A stretch of 47,206 bases of DNA from Candidatus Saccharimonadota bacterium (GTDB taxonomy: Bacteria; Patescibacteriota; Saccharimonadia; Saccharimonadales; Saccharimonadaceae). The stretch is taken from NCBI GenBank assembly GCA_017511685.1, contig JAFWJE010000020.1, positions 1 through 47,206 of the forward strand, given 5' to 3'. The notes beneath the pieces are model-generated. The model was not told the origin of the DNA. It saw only the letters and a program-made list of their open reading frames with translations, and made no database searches. Below, piece after piece: positions 38,352-45,947 of this stretch; positions within the stretch are counted from its first letter, which is position 1, and each line of letters begins with the position of its first letter. A program made the translations under genes and the position numbers.

Positions 38352-39227
38352 ATGGAAGAATACCACAAACCAGTGTTATTATCGGAAGTTCTTAGCGTGC
38401 TTGAGCCGCAACCAAACGAGGCCTACTTAGACCTTACTGCGGGGTATGCGGGTCATGCGAGCGCAATTTTGGATGTAACGCGGAATTATAAAAACTCGGC
38501 CCTGGTGGACCGAGACGATTATGCGGTAAAAATCTTGAAAGGGAAGTACAAAAGTGAACCGATCGAGATACTACATATGGACTTTTATAGTGCGGCGCTA
38601 CAACTTTTACAGTGTGGAAAGACTTACGATTTAATACTCGCTGATTTTGGGGTATCTTCTCCGCAACTAGACCAAGGGGAAAGAGGTTTTTCTTTCATGA
38701 ACGATGGCCCTCTCGATATGCGTATGGATAGGCGGCAAGATTTGACTGCAGCCGAGATTATTAATCATTGGAGCGAGAGAGAACTGGTAGAGATTTTTGA
38801 AAAGTATGGAGAGATGAGCCCGGGGTTTTCTCAGAAAGTGGCGAGAGTAATCAGGCTGAACCGGCCGTTTGAGACGACAGGGCAGCTGGCGGACGTAATT
38901 GCTAAGAACACGGCAAAATCACGGATACATCCGGCGACGAGAGTGTTCCAGGCGATTAGAATTGTCGTCAATGATGAACTCGGTCTGATTGAAAAGACGT
39001 TGCCATTGTTGCCACGGCTGCTAAAGCCGGGCGGGAGACTGGCGATTATCACTTTTCATAGTCTGGAAGATCGGTTGGTGAAAGATTATTTTAAGAAAGC
39101 TTCAAGCCTCGGCGAGGAGAGCGAGCTTATAATAATTAACAAAAAGCCGATAACGGCGGAGAAGTTGGAGTTAGTTAACAACCCTCGTTCCAGAAGTGCG
39201 AAGTTGAGAGGCGCTTACAAGCGTTAG
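38352..39227 (+). CDS. rsmH: 16S rRNA (cytosine(1402)-N4)-methyltransferase RsmH (MraW)
   Basis: 291 residues. SAM-binding YLDLTAGYAGHASAIL, DLILADFGVSSPQLDQGERGF (split motif), PLDMRMD, and RLAIITFHSLEDRLVKDYF are family hallmarks. Methylates C1402 in the decoding centre. It is the first gene of the division/cell wall cluster, as in most bacteria, but mraZ is missing upstream and is replaced by the candidate RNA. Predicted leaderless. Confidence 0.95.
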   Translation: MEEYHKPVLLSEVLSVLEPQPNEAYLDLTAGYAGHASAILDVTRNYKNSALVDRDDYAVKILKGKYKSEPIEILHMDFYSAALQLLQCGKTYDLILADFGVSSPQLDQGERGFSFMNDGPLDMRMDRRQDLTAAEIINHWSERELVEIFEKYGEMSPGFSQKVARVIRLNRPFETTGQLADVIAKNTAKSRIHPATRVFQAIRIVVNDELGLIEKTLPLLPRLLKPGGRLAIITFHSLEDRLVKDYFKKASSLGEESELIIINKKPITAEKLELVNNPRSRSAKLRGAYKR

Positions 39228-39330
39228 TCGCGGGCACTCAAGGCGGCCGCGTCGCGCTTTTTAAACTGAACACGATTGGTACGAGATTGTTAAAAATAAA
39301 AAAATAAAATAAACAAAAGGAGGCAAATAT

Positions 39331-39396
39331 ATGCCACGTCAAATCGTTGTGATGAACAAATCACGCGCACAAAAGATTAAAGTAAACTTCCGCTAA
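39331..39396 (+). CDS. 21-residue leader-type ORF in the dcw cluster
   Basis: ATG at 39331 with a strong AAAGGAGG (39317-39324) upstream, TAA at 39394-39396. The peptide starts MPRQIVVMNKSRAQK and is strongly basic. It is followed at once by a multi-hairpin region and 270 nt of leader before ftsL. The good ribosome site argues that it is translated. It may be a regulatory leader peptide or a tiny RNA-binding protein. Not recognised. Confidence 0.45.
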   Translation: MPRQIVVMNKSRAQKIKVNFR

Positions 39397-39403
39397 GACG
39401 GAA

Positions 39404-39546
39404 TGCCCGTAGCGCACGAGTCGCCGGGCAACATGGAGGGAAACCTCCACCAGGTTTAGAGCCTGGCAGGTGTTTATCAAAAAATATATGACCTTCCTGG
39501 GGTAGAGCTTTCAGCACTTATAGCTCTGCGGGAGTAGTCGCCCCAG
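39404..39546 (+). ncRNA. Structured leader RNA with four hairpins upstream of ftsL
   Basis: TGCCCG/CGGGCA (39404-39409, 39425-39430); TGGAGG-GAAA-CCTCCA with a GNRA tetraloop (39434-39449); CCAGG/CCTGG (39450-39454, 39462-39466); CTGGGG/CCCCAG (39497-39502, 39541-39546) enclosing AGAGCT/AGCTCT (39504-39509, 39522-39527). It has no ORF and is GC-richer than its flanks. It may be a riboswitch-like or protein-binding leader, or a stand-alone RNA. No known class recognised; no U-run terminator follows. Confidence 0.5.
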
Positions 39547-39666
39547 TCTTAGGACTTATAAAACAGATAGACACAAAGGCTCGAATAATTTTTGGACTCC
39601 CAGAAATTAAAACAGAATAGAAAATTGAGATAAAAATAAAAACGAAAATAAAAACGAAAGGGCGTA

Positions 39667-40017
39667 ATGCGAAACGAATACATATCAAGGCGAGGAGGTA
39701 TGGCGACGACAAGTGCTTGGTCTCGTAATCAGAATACAGTAAGACATACTGGAAAGAGACTAGGTAAGGTGAGCACGACAGCGATTTTTGGATTAATGGT
39801 CCTAATTGTCGGTTTGATTTATGCGACGCAGGGTGTGAAGGCTACCACATATGATTATGAACTTTCGGAAATTGATGAACAGGTAGCAGATTTACAGGCT
39901 AGGAAAGAAGATTTGGCGGTAGAGAAGGCGAGATTGACTTCTACGCAAACGGCGGCGTCATCTGAGGTGGCGGTGAATATGCCGGACGGACAAGTTTCCG
40001 GTTATGCTAAAGAATAG
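39667..40017 (+). CDS. ftsL: FtsL/DivIC-like septum protein
   Basis: 116 residues. A basic cytoplasmic N-terminus, one TM helix (about 39-57, TAIFGLMVLIVGLIYATQG), then a coiled coil (ELSEIDEQVADLQARKEDLA, VEKARLTS) outside. This topology and the position between rsmH and the division transpeptidase fit FtsL, which forms the FtsQLB complex. The start at 39667 follows GAAAGGGC; an ATG at 39700 sits immediately behind AGGAGGT, too close for good use. FtsL is poorly conserved, so the name rests on topology and synteny. Confidence 0.65.
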   Translation: MRNEYISRRGGMATTSAWSRNQNTVRHTGKRLGKVSTTAIFGLMVLIVGLIYATQGVKATTYDYELSEIDEQVADLQARKEDLAVEKARLTSTQTAASSEVAVNMPDGQVSGYAKE

Positions 40018-40022
40018 TATGC

Positions 40023-40028
40023 TATAAT
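40023..40028 (+). promoter_or_regulatory. -10 box of the transpeptidase gene
   Basis: TATAAT, 6 nt before the ATG at 40035. It allows expression of the ftsI-to-ftsQ block independently of ftsL. Confidence 0.55.
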
Positions 40029-40034
40029 AAGGAT

Positions 40035-41765
40035 ATGGATAAACGCACAAAAGCGCTCCGGATTATTTTGGTGGCGGCAGTCGCACTGGTTTTGGTGCGG
40101 CTATTTGTGATACAGATTTTTGAGCACGATATGTGGGTGGAGCGGGCAGAGCAAGAGCACGTGGTTCAATATACCATCCCGGCGGAGCGGGGCGAAATCT
40201 ACATGATGGACGGGGGAGAACCGACGGTGGTAGTGATGAATGAAGCAGTATGGACGGTGATTGTGGACCCGATGACGGTGGATGAAGAAGCGACAAAAAA
40301 GCTGATGGATGAGGTGGCCAAGGATAAGTTGGTGGCGGAGTGGAAAGATGTTTTTGCCGATAAGACGCGGCGGTATTATATCGTGGCGCAAGGAGTAAAG
40401 CGAGACGCGGCTCAGAAAATTCGCGAGGCGGGACTTACGGGCGTGTACTTAAAAGAGGGGAATGCGCGGGTGTATCCGGAGGGGGAGTTGGCATCGTCGC
40501 TGCTTGGATTTGTAAACAATGAAGGTGCGGGGCAATATGGAGTGGAGCAGGCGCTTAATAAAGATTTGGCCGGTGAAAACGGGGTACTAAAAACTGTGAC
40601 GGATGTGAACAATGTGGCGCTATCAATCGGCGACGACAACGTGCGAGTGCCGGCAAAAAACGGCAAAGACGTCGTGCTATCGGTGGACAGAAACATCCAG
40701 CGCAGATTGGAGCAGATTTTGGCCGAGGCGGTGGCGGGTTCGGCGGCGACGAATGCGGCGGGAGTTGTAATGGATCCAATGACGGGTGAGATTTGGGCAC
40801 TGGCTAACGTGCCAACCTATGATGCGACGAAATACAGCGAGATTAAAGATGCGTCAGTATTTGTAAATACGCCACTAGAAAGCGCATACGAGCCGGGCTC
40901 AATGTGCAAGACTTTTTCATTTGCGGCGGCCATAGATCAGGGCAAGATGACACCGGCGACGACTTATACTAATAACGGATATTTAACGGTGGATAACTGG
41001 AAAATTGAAAACGCGTACAAGGGGCAGCTGGGGACGATTACGATGCAGACGGGGCTGGACTATTCGCTGAATACTAGCTCAATGACGGCGTTGATGCTGC
41101 TGGGTGATGACGCCTCGCAGATTACCCAGAAAGGCAAAAATAAATTATATGAATATTATCACGATAAGTTTGGGTTTGGCGAATATACGGACATTGAACT
41201 GGTGGAGGCGAAGGGTTATTTGACGGAACCGGATGCGGAGGATGCGTATAATTCACGCTATGCTAATATGACTTTTGGGCAAGGTATGAACATTACGATG
41301 ATACAGCTGGCTGCGGCGTTTTCTAGCGTGATAAATGGCGGAGAATACTATCGACCGACGGTGGTGGCGGGCGAAATGCTGGAAAATGGAACGTTCAATT
41401 ACTTACAAGCGCCGGAGGCGGTGCGGCAGACGGTGTCGAAGGCGACGTCGGATACGATGCGACAGATGCTATACGGGACGCGGTCGTACAAGCGGACAAC
41501 TGGTGTGGACAAGCCGGGATATTACATCGGCGGCAAGACTGGGACATCGCAGGGGATTAAAGATGGGGCCTATACCTTTGATGAAACAGTGGGAAACTAT
41601 GTTGGATTTGGCGGGGCTACAAAGGAAAGCCCAAAGTATGTTATAATGGTAAAGATATGGGGGGACAACGCCAAAATGGAAGGCGAAAAAGACGCTATGC
41701 CAATGTTCGATAAAATGAGTGATTATATGATAGATTATCTAAAAATTAAACCAGGAGAAAGTTAA
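40035..41765 (+). CDS. ftsI: Class B penicillin-binding protein, division transpeptidase (FtsI/PBP3-like)
   Basis: 576 residues. One N-terminal TM helix (about 8-28), a PBP dimer/pedestal domain (about 45-190, IPAERGEIYMMDGG), and a transpeptidase domain with the three active-site motifs: SMCK in EPGSMCKTFSFA (SxxK), SLN in YSLNTSSM (SxN) and KTG in GGKTGTSQG. Cross-links septal peptidoglycan with FtsW as partner. The position in the dcw cluster favours FtsI over elongation PBP2. No PASTA domains. Overlaps mraY by one base (TAATG). Confidence 0.92.
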   Translation: MDKRTKALRIILVAAVALVLVRLFVIQIFEHDMWVERAEQEHVVQYTIPAERGEIYMMDGGEPTVVVMNEAVWTVIVDPMTVDEEATKKLMDEVAKDKLVAEWKDVFADKTRRYYIVAQGVKRDAAQKIREAGLTGVYLKEGNARVYPEGELASSLLGFVNNEGAGQYGVEQALNKDLAGENGVLKTVTDVNNVALSIGDDNVRVPAKNGKDVVLSVDRNIQRRLEQILAEAVAGSAATNAAGVVMDPMTGEIWALANVPTYDATKYSEIKDASVFVNTPLESAYEPGSMCKTFSFAAAIDQGKMTPATTYTNNGYLTVDNWKIENAYKGQLGTITMQTGLDYSLNTSSMTALMLLGDDASQITQKGKNKLYEYYHDKFGFGEYTDIELVEAKGYLTEPDAEDAYNSRYANMTFGQGMNITMIQLAAAFSSVINGGEYYRPTVVAGEMLENGTFNYLQAPEAVRQTVSKATSDTMRQMLYGTRSYKRTTGVDKPGYYIGGKTGTSQGIKDGAYTFDETVGNYVGFGGATKESPKYVIMVKIWGDNAKMEGEKDAMPMFDKMSDYMIDYLKIKPGES

Positions 41766-42796
41766 TGCTAGATATTAGGATGAGTGATGAAATGTTTTAT
41801 GGGCTAGTGTTAGCACTAGGGTCATTCTTGCTAGCGATGTTTCTCACGCCAATTTATACACATTTTGCGTATAAATATAAATTCTGGAAAAAGCAGAAAA
41901 AGACGGCGATAGACGGTAAAGCGTTGCCGGTGATGACAAAACTTCACGCGCATAAGTTTAAGCGAGTGTTTCCAACGATGGCGGGGATTGTGGGGGTGGT
42001 AACGGTAGGTTTGATTACCTATGTATGTAACTGGGACCGGGGTCAGACGTGGCTGCCGCTACTTGGCTTCTTGGGTGGCTCGGTGGTGGGGTTGATTGAT
42101 GATCTTATTAACGTGTTTGGCGATGGACATGGAGCGGCGGGGCTGCGCGCGCCGGTGAAATTTACGATGATTACAGCGGTGGGGATAGTTTTAGGATGGT
42201 TCTTTGCGGTGAAGCTGGGCTGGAGTTCCATTCATATTCCGTTTATAGGGGAATGGGTGCTGCCAGAACTTTTGATGATAGCGGTGTTTGCTTTTGCGGT
42301 GGTGGCGACGTCTAATGCGGTAAATATTTCCGATGGGTTAGATGGGCTGGCCGGGGGGCTGTGTATGATTGCTTATGGGGCGTTTGGGATTATTGCGTTG
42401 TTTCAGGGGCAGTGGATGCTGTCAGGGTTTTGTTTGACGGTGGTGGGGTGGCTGCTATCGTATGTGTGGTTTAACGTGCCGCCGGCGAGGTTTATGATGG
42501 GAGATGTAGGTTCTTTTGCGCTAGGTGCGGGGCTTGGTGTAGTGGCGATGATGACTAATTCGTTTTTCTTACTACCGATTATCGGCGGGCTTTTGGTGGT
42601 GGAGGCGGGCTCGTCGCTCTTACAAATGATTTGGAAAAAAGTGTTTAAGCATAAATTGTTTATTTCGGCACCGATACATCACCATTTGGAAGCCAAGGGT
42701 TGGGGGGAGGCGAAAATCGTGATGAGATTCTGGGTAATAGCTGGGGTGCTGGCGCTGATTGGGGTATTTATCGCGGCGGCAGGAGGGATTGCTTAG
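41765..42796 (+). CDS. mraY: Phospho-N-acetylmuramoyl-pentapeptide transferase MraY
   Basis: 343 residues, about ten TM helices. Makes lipid I from UDP-MurNAc-pentapeptide and undecaprenyl phosphate. Catalytic Asp cluster in GLIDDLINVF, then NAVNISDGLDGLAGG, MGDVGSFALG, and the HHH motif in SAPIHHHLEAKGW. All are MraY signatures. It directly follows ftsI and precedes ftsW; murE, murF and murD, which usually surround it, are not here. Confidence 0.95.
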   Translation: MLDIRMSDEMFYGLVLALGSFLLAMFLTPIYTHFAYKYKFWKKQKKTAIDGKALPVMTKLHAHKFKRVFPTMAGIVGVVTVGLITYVCNWDRGQTWLPLLGFLGGSVVGLIDDLINVFGDGHGAAGLRAPVKFTMITAVGIVLGWFFAVKLGWSSIHIPFIGEWVLPELLMIAVFAFAVVATSNAVNISDGLDGLAGGLCMIAYGAFGIIALFQGQWMLSGFCLTVVGWLLSYVWFNVPPARFMMGDVGSFALGAGLGVVAMMTNSFFLLPIIGGLLVVEAGSSLLQMIWKKVFKHKLFISAPIHHHLEAKGWGEAKIVMRFWVIAGVLALIGVFIAAAGGIA

Positions 42797-42805
42797 GGTG
42801 GCACT

Positions 42806-44014
42806 ATGAGGAAGCACAAGAGCGATAGAGTAATTGCGATACTGACATTTGTGCTGATGGCGGTGGGGTTGATTGTGATTTTTGCGATTGGACCGCAGCG
42901 AGTGAATTTTATGAACGCGAGTTTGCCGGATAGTCAGAAAATGGCAACGAACGCGTTCTTTATGGCGCAGCTAAAATCGGTGGTGGTGGCGACAGTGGGA
43001 TTTATCTTGGCGTTCAAATTTCCGTATGAGAAATTGCGGCAATATGCGAAGTGGATTATGTTGGCGGGTGTGGTATGCTGTGTGATACTGGCGGGAGCGG
43101 CGGCGGTAAAAGCGCCGGTGGCGATGTGTGAGCTGGGTGGTTGTCGGTGGATTAATTTGGGAGTGACGACGTTTCAGCCGGCGGAGCTTTTGAAACTGGG
43201 GTTGGTGTTGTATCTGGCGGGGTTGGCAGCCAAGTGGAAAAAAGCGGGAAAATTAGAAACGCGAGATTTCTTACAGCCGTTTGCGATAGTGTCGGTGGTG
43301 TCTTTGGTGTTCGTGGTGGTGCTACAGAAGGACTTGGGGACGGGGATAGTACTGGTGATGATAATCCTTGCGATTTTGTATATGAGTGGGATACAAATGA
43401 AGTATTTCTTAATTGCGCTAGGTATTTTGGCGGCAGGGGGGGTGTTTGCGATTGTGTCGTCGCCACACCGGTTGGAGCGGATGATGACGTTTTCTGGGCA
43501 GGGAAGTTCGGATGAAACTTACCATATTGACAATGCCAAAATGGCGATTGGGACCGGGGGGCTTTTAGGAGTAGGGATTGGTAATAGTGTACAAGCTACG
43601 GGGTATTTGCCGGAGTCGATTAACGACTCGGTGTTTGCAGTGATGGGGGAGACTTTTGGGTTTGTGGGGCTGCTGGCTATTATTGCGGTATTTTTCTGGT
43701 TACTTTCTAGGATTTTAAAGGTGTCGGCAAAACTGGAGACGGAGAGAAGTCTCGTAACGGTCGGAGTTTTTGCGTGGATAGCGACACAGACGATAGTAAA
43801 TATTGCGGCGATGACGGGGTTGATACCGCTAACTGGTATCACGTTGCCGCTGTTATCTTATGGCGGGACGAGTATGCTATTTGTGGCGATAGGACTTGGC
43901 ATAGTTTGCCAACTTTCGTGTTATACTGGAAGAGAGGTAAATCGTAATGAAGATATTAGTAGTGGGCGGAGGCTCGGGGGGACATATCACACCAGCCGTC
44001 GCCGTAGTGCGTGA
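42806..44014 (+). CDS. ftsW: Lipid II polymerase FtsW (SEDS family)
   Basis: 402 residues, about ten TM helices. SEDS motifs: CRWINLGVTTFQPAELLKLG, VLQKDLGTGIVL, GESFGF-like GETFGFVG, and ITLPLLSYGGTSML. Polymerises glycan strands at the septum with the class B PBP encoded upstream. The last 22 codons overlap murG by 68 nt. That tail (GRRLGGTYHTSRRRSA) is basic and cytoplasmic. FtsW rather than RodA by synteny. Confidence 0.93.
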   Translation: MRKHKSDRVIAILTFVLMAVGLIVIFAIGPQRVNFMNASLPDSQKMATNAFFMAQLKSVVVATVGFILAFKFPYEKLRQYAKWIMLAGVVCCVILAGAAAVKAPVAMCELGGCRWINLGVTTFQPAELLKLGLVLYLAGLAAKWKKAGKLETRDFLQPFAIVSVVSLVFVVVLQKDLGTGIVLVMIILAILYMSGIQMKYFLIALGILAAGGVFAIVSSPHRLERMMTFSGQGSSDETYHIDNAKMAIGTGGLLGVGIGNSVQATGYLPESINDSVFAVMGETFGFVGLLAIIAVFFWLLSRILKVSAKLETERSLVTVGVFAWIATQTIVNIAAMTGLIPLTGITLPLLSYGGTSMLFVAIGLGIVCQLSCYTGREVNRNEDISSGRRLGGTYHTSRRRSA

Positions 44015-45155
44015 GATATTGAAAATTAGCCCGCGGACTAGGGTAGAATTTTGGACGGATCGTAAGTACTATAAAAATGTTGTAAAAATTACAACAGAAA
44101 TAGGGGTGTCTTGGGGAGAGGAATCGCGTGTATCGGGTAGGCGACAGTATATTCAGGTGCGAAAAGTGTGCGCAGGGAAGTTCCACCGGTATGCGGGGTG
44201 GAAACTGGCGGATTATTTTAAGAATTTTGGGACAACGCTAAAAGACATAATATGGGGGAATATCTGCGGATTCTGCGGATTTATGGCGGGGATTGTTCAG
44301 AGTTTCTTTAGGATGGTGGGGAAGAAAACGCGGCCGGATGTGGTGTTTTTGAAAGGTGGATTTGTGGGGTTGCCGGTGGGGCTGATTGCAAGATTATTGA
44401 AAATACCTTACGTGGTGCACGAGAGCGATGCGGTGCCGGGGCTAGCGAATCGTGTGTTGATGAAGCACGCGAGTTTTGTGTGTAATCCGGAAAATACTGG
44501 TATTCCGGTGGCGCCAGAGTTTAAGAAGGTGTCGGCGAGCCGGCAGAAAGCGCTTAAAAAAGCGTTTGGGTTCTCAGAAGAGCGGCCGCTAGTGGTAATG
44601 ACTGGCGGAAGTCAAGGTGCAAAGCATATGAATGAGGCAATGCGGGAGATTTTGCCGGAAATGTTGAAGTTTACCAGCGTGGGGCTGGTGGCTGGTAGGG
44701 AACGCTATGAGGAAATGGTAGACCTTAAAAAATATGAAAACTGGGATAAGGCCAAGCTGGCGTCGGATTTTAGGATGTGGGCGTTCAACTCGACGATGGA
44801 TGAGCTGATGGGGGCGGCAGATGTGGTGATTTCGCGGGCAGGAGCGACGACGATAGCCGAGCTGGCGGCGCTTGAAAAGGCGGTGATACTGGTGCCGTTT
44901 GAAAAGTTGCCGGGGAGCCATCAAGTGAAAAATGCGGAGAGATTAGTTGAGATGGGCGCAGTAATGATGATAGGCGATGAGCGGATGAGTGAGCAACCAG
45001 GAATGCTGCTCCAGGCGGCGCAGAAGCTGGTACGTAGTCCGAAACTCCGGAAAGAGTTAGCGGAAAAGTTACACGCGACATATCGGCCAGATGCGGCTAA
45101 GAAAATCGCGGAGATTTTGTTAGAAAAGGGTGCGGGTGATGTCAAGAAAAAATAA
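43947..45155 (+). CDS. murG: UDP-N-acetylglucosamine-MurNAc-(pentapeptide) transferase MurG
   Basis: 402 residues. Converts lipid I to lipid II. The N-terminal glycine loop GGGSGGHITPAVAVV fixes the start at 43947 even though it lies inside ftsW. Also present: VVFLKGGFVGLPVGL, VVHESDAVPGLANR, VVMTGGSQGAKHMNE, and the donor-site VISRAGATTIAELAAL with PGSHQVKNAE. A segment of about 30 residues after KDIIWGN (ICGFCGFMAGIVQSFFRM) is unusually hydrophobic and may help membrane binding. Confidence 0.95.
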   Translation: MKILVVGGGSGGHITPAVAVVREILKISPRTRVEFWTDRKYYKNVVKITTEIGVSWGEESRVSGRRQYIQVRKVCAGKFHRYAGWKLADYFKNFGTTLKDIIWGNICGFCGFMAGIVQSFFRMVGKKTRPDVVFLKGGFVGLPVGLIARLLKIPYVVHESDAVPGLANRVLMKHASFVCNPENTGIPVAPEFKKVSASRQKALKKAFGFSEERPLVVMTGGSQGAKHMNEAMREILPEMLKFTSVGLVAGRERYEEMVDLKKYENWDKAKLASDFRMWAFNSTMDELMGAADVVISRAGATTIAELAALEKAVILVPFEKLPGSHQVKNAERLVEMGAVMMIGDERMSEQPGMLLQAAQKLVRSPKLRKELAEKLHATYRPDAAKKIAEILLEKGAGDVKKK

Positions 45156-45684
45156 AGATAGTTTGCGCGTGGGGCGGACGATTGCCGGTGAGTGGGAACG
45201 GCAAGAGAGCGAATCAGAGCGGCTGATGGCGCGGAAAAAAGAGCGCAACAAGAAAATTGTAAAAGTGTTACTAGTGGTAGCAGTGTTGGGGGTGATAGCA
45301 ACAATAGTGATAATAGAAGTAACGACTTGGGCTAACAACCGAGAAAAGATAGAAGCGGCGCGGACGGCGATTGTGCCGACAGTGGAAGTAATAGACGAGG
45401 CTGGTGCCGGGGTAACATCGCGGATGAAAGAATATATTGGCGTGATAGAAAAAGATTTTAGTGAGCTGGGATATACGGTGGATAGAGCGGTAGTGCCGGC
45501 GGGGAAAAGCCGGGAAGTGGATGTGTTCCTGAAAGGGTATGATTATTATATCAAGTTGAATATTGACCGAGGTACGGCGGTTTCGGCAGAGGACGCAAGT
45601 CGGATGATAAAATATCTGGGGGAGCATGATTTGAAACCGGAGTATGTAGATGTGCGGGTAAAAGGGAAGGGATATTATAAATAA
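45139..45684 (+). CDS. ftsQ: FtsQ/DivIB-like division protein
   Basis: 181 residues from the ATG at 45139, overlapping the murG end by 17 nt. A basic cytoplasmic N-terminus with MARKKERNKK, one TM helix (about 37-60, VKVLLVVAVLGVIATIVIIE), and an external domain of about 120 residues ending YVDVRVKGKGYYK, which resembles the terminal beta strand of FtsQ (xIDLRxPxxxYxK). It is shorter than typical FtsQ and the POTRA part is not clear. Position after murG supports the call. Confidence 0.6.
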   Translation: MSRKNKDSLRVGRTIAGEWERQESESERLMARKKERNKKIVKVLLVVAVLGVIATIVIIEVTTWANNREKIEAARTAIVPTVEVIDEAGAGVTSRMKEYIGVIEKDFSELGYTVDRAVVPAGKSREVDVFLKGYDYYIKLNIDRGTAVSAEDASRMIKYLGEHDLKPEYVDVRVKGKGYYK

Positions 45685-45688
45685 AATC

Positions 45689-45717
45689 TTGACGTCGTAG
45701 CTGCCGTGCGGTATAAT
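45689..45717 (+). promoter_or_regulatory. Strong promoter of a candidate small RNA
   Basis: TTGACG (45689-45694), 17-nt spacer, TATAAT (45712-45717). Predicted start near 45724; no ORF before the terminator. Confidence 0.75.
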
Positions 45718-45723
45718 ATTGGT

Positions 45724-45824
45724 ATATCATCGGTTTATCCGTGAAACCTTAATCATAAGAACAAGGGACAATTTTCGGGGATTTCCCGTTACCTCAGTGT
45801 AAAAACTGAGGTGAATTTTTTATT
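45724..45824 (+). ncRNA. Candidate small RNA of about 100 nt upstream of the surface protein gene
   Basis: Promoter at 45689 and terminator at 45791-45824 bound a non-coding unit. Small stems include GGTTT/AAACC (near 45731-45748) and CGGGgatttCCCG. The following surface gene has its own promoter after the terminator, so this is either a free-standing RNA or a read-through attenuator. Not recognised as a known riboswitch. Confidence 0.45.
45791..45824 (+). terminator. Rho-independent terminator
   Basis: ACCTCAGT (45791-45798) pairs perfectly with ACTGAGGT (45805-45812), followed by GAATTTTTTATT. Confidence 0.85.
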
Positions 45825-45847
45825 GGAAAAAAGTGGGGAAAAAGGTA

Positions 45848-45877
45848 TTGATTTTTTGATACGGCTTGTGGTAAAAT
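45848..45877 (+). promoter_or_regulatory. Promoter of the right-edge surface protein gene
   Basis: TTGATT (45848-45853), 18-nt spacer, TAAAAT (45872-45877). The -35 lies in AAAAAGGTATTGATT, the same context as the promoters at 17560 and 17936. Leader of about 64 nt ends in AGGAGGT (45933-45939). Confidence 0.65.
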
Positions 45878-45947
45878 GGTAGGGAATAGCCGTAACAGGT
45901 TGTGGCCGTGATGGTAGCATAAGTAAAAAAATAGGAGGTAAAAGGGA

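Noticed and set aside
43234-43515. Plus-strand frame of 93 codons
   Set aside because: Entirely inside ftsW in another frame, low complexity, no start signal.
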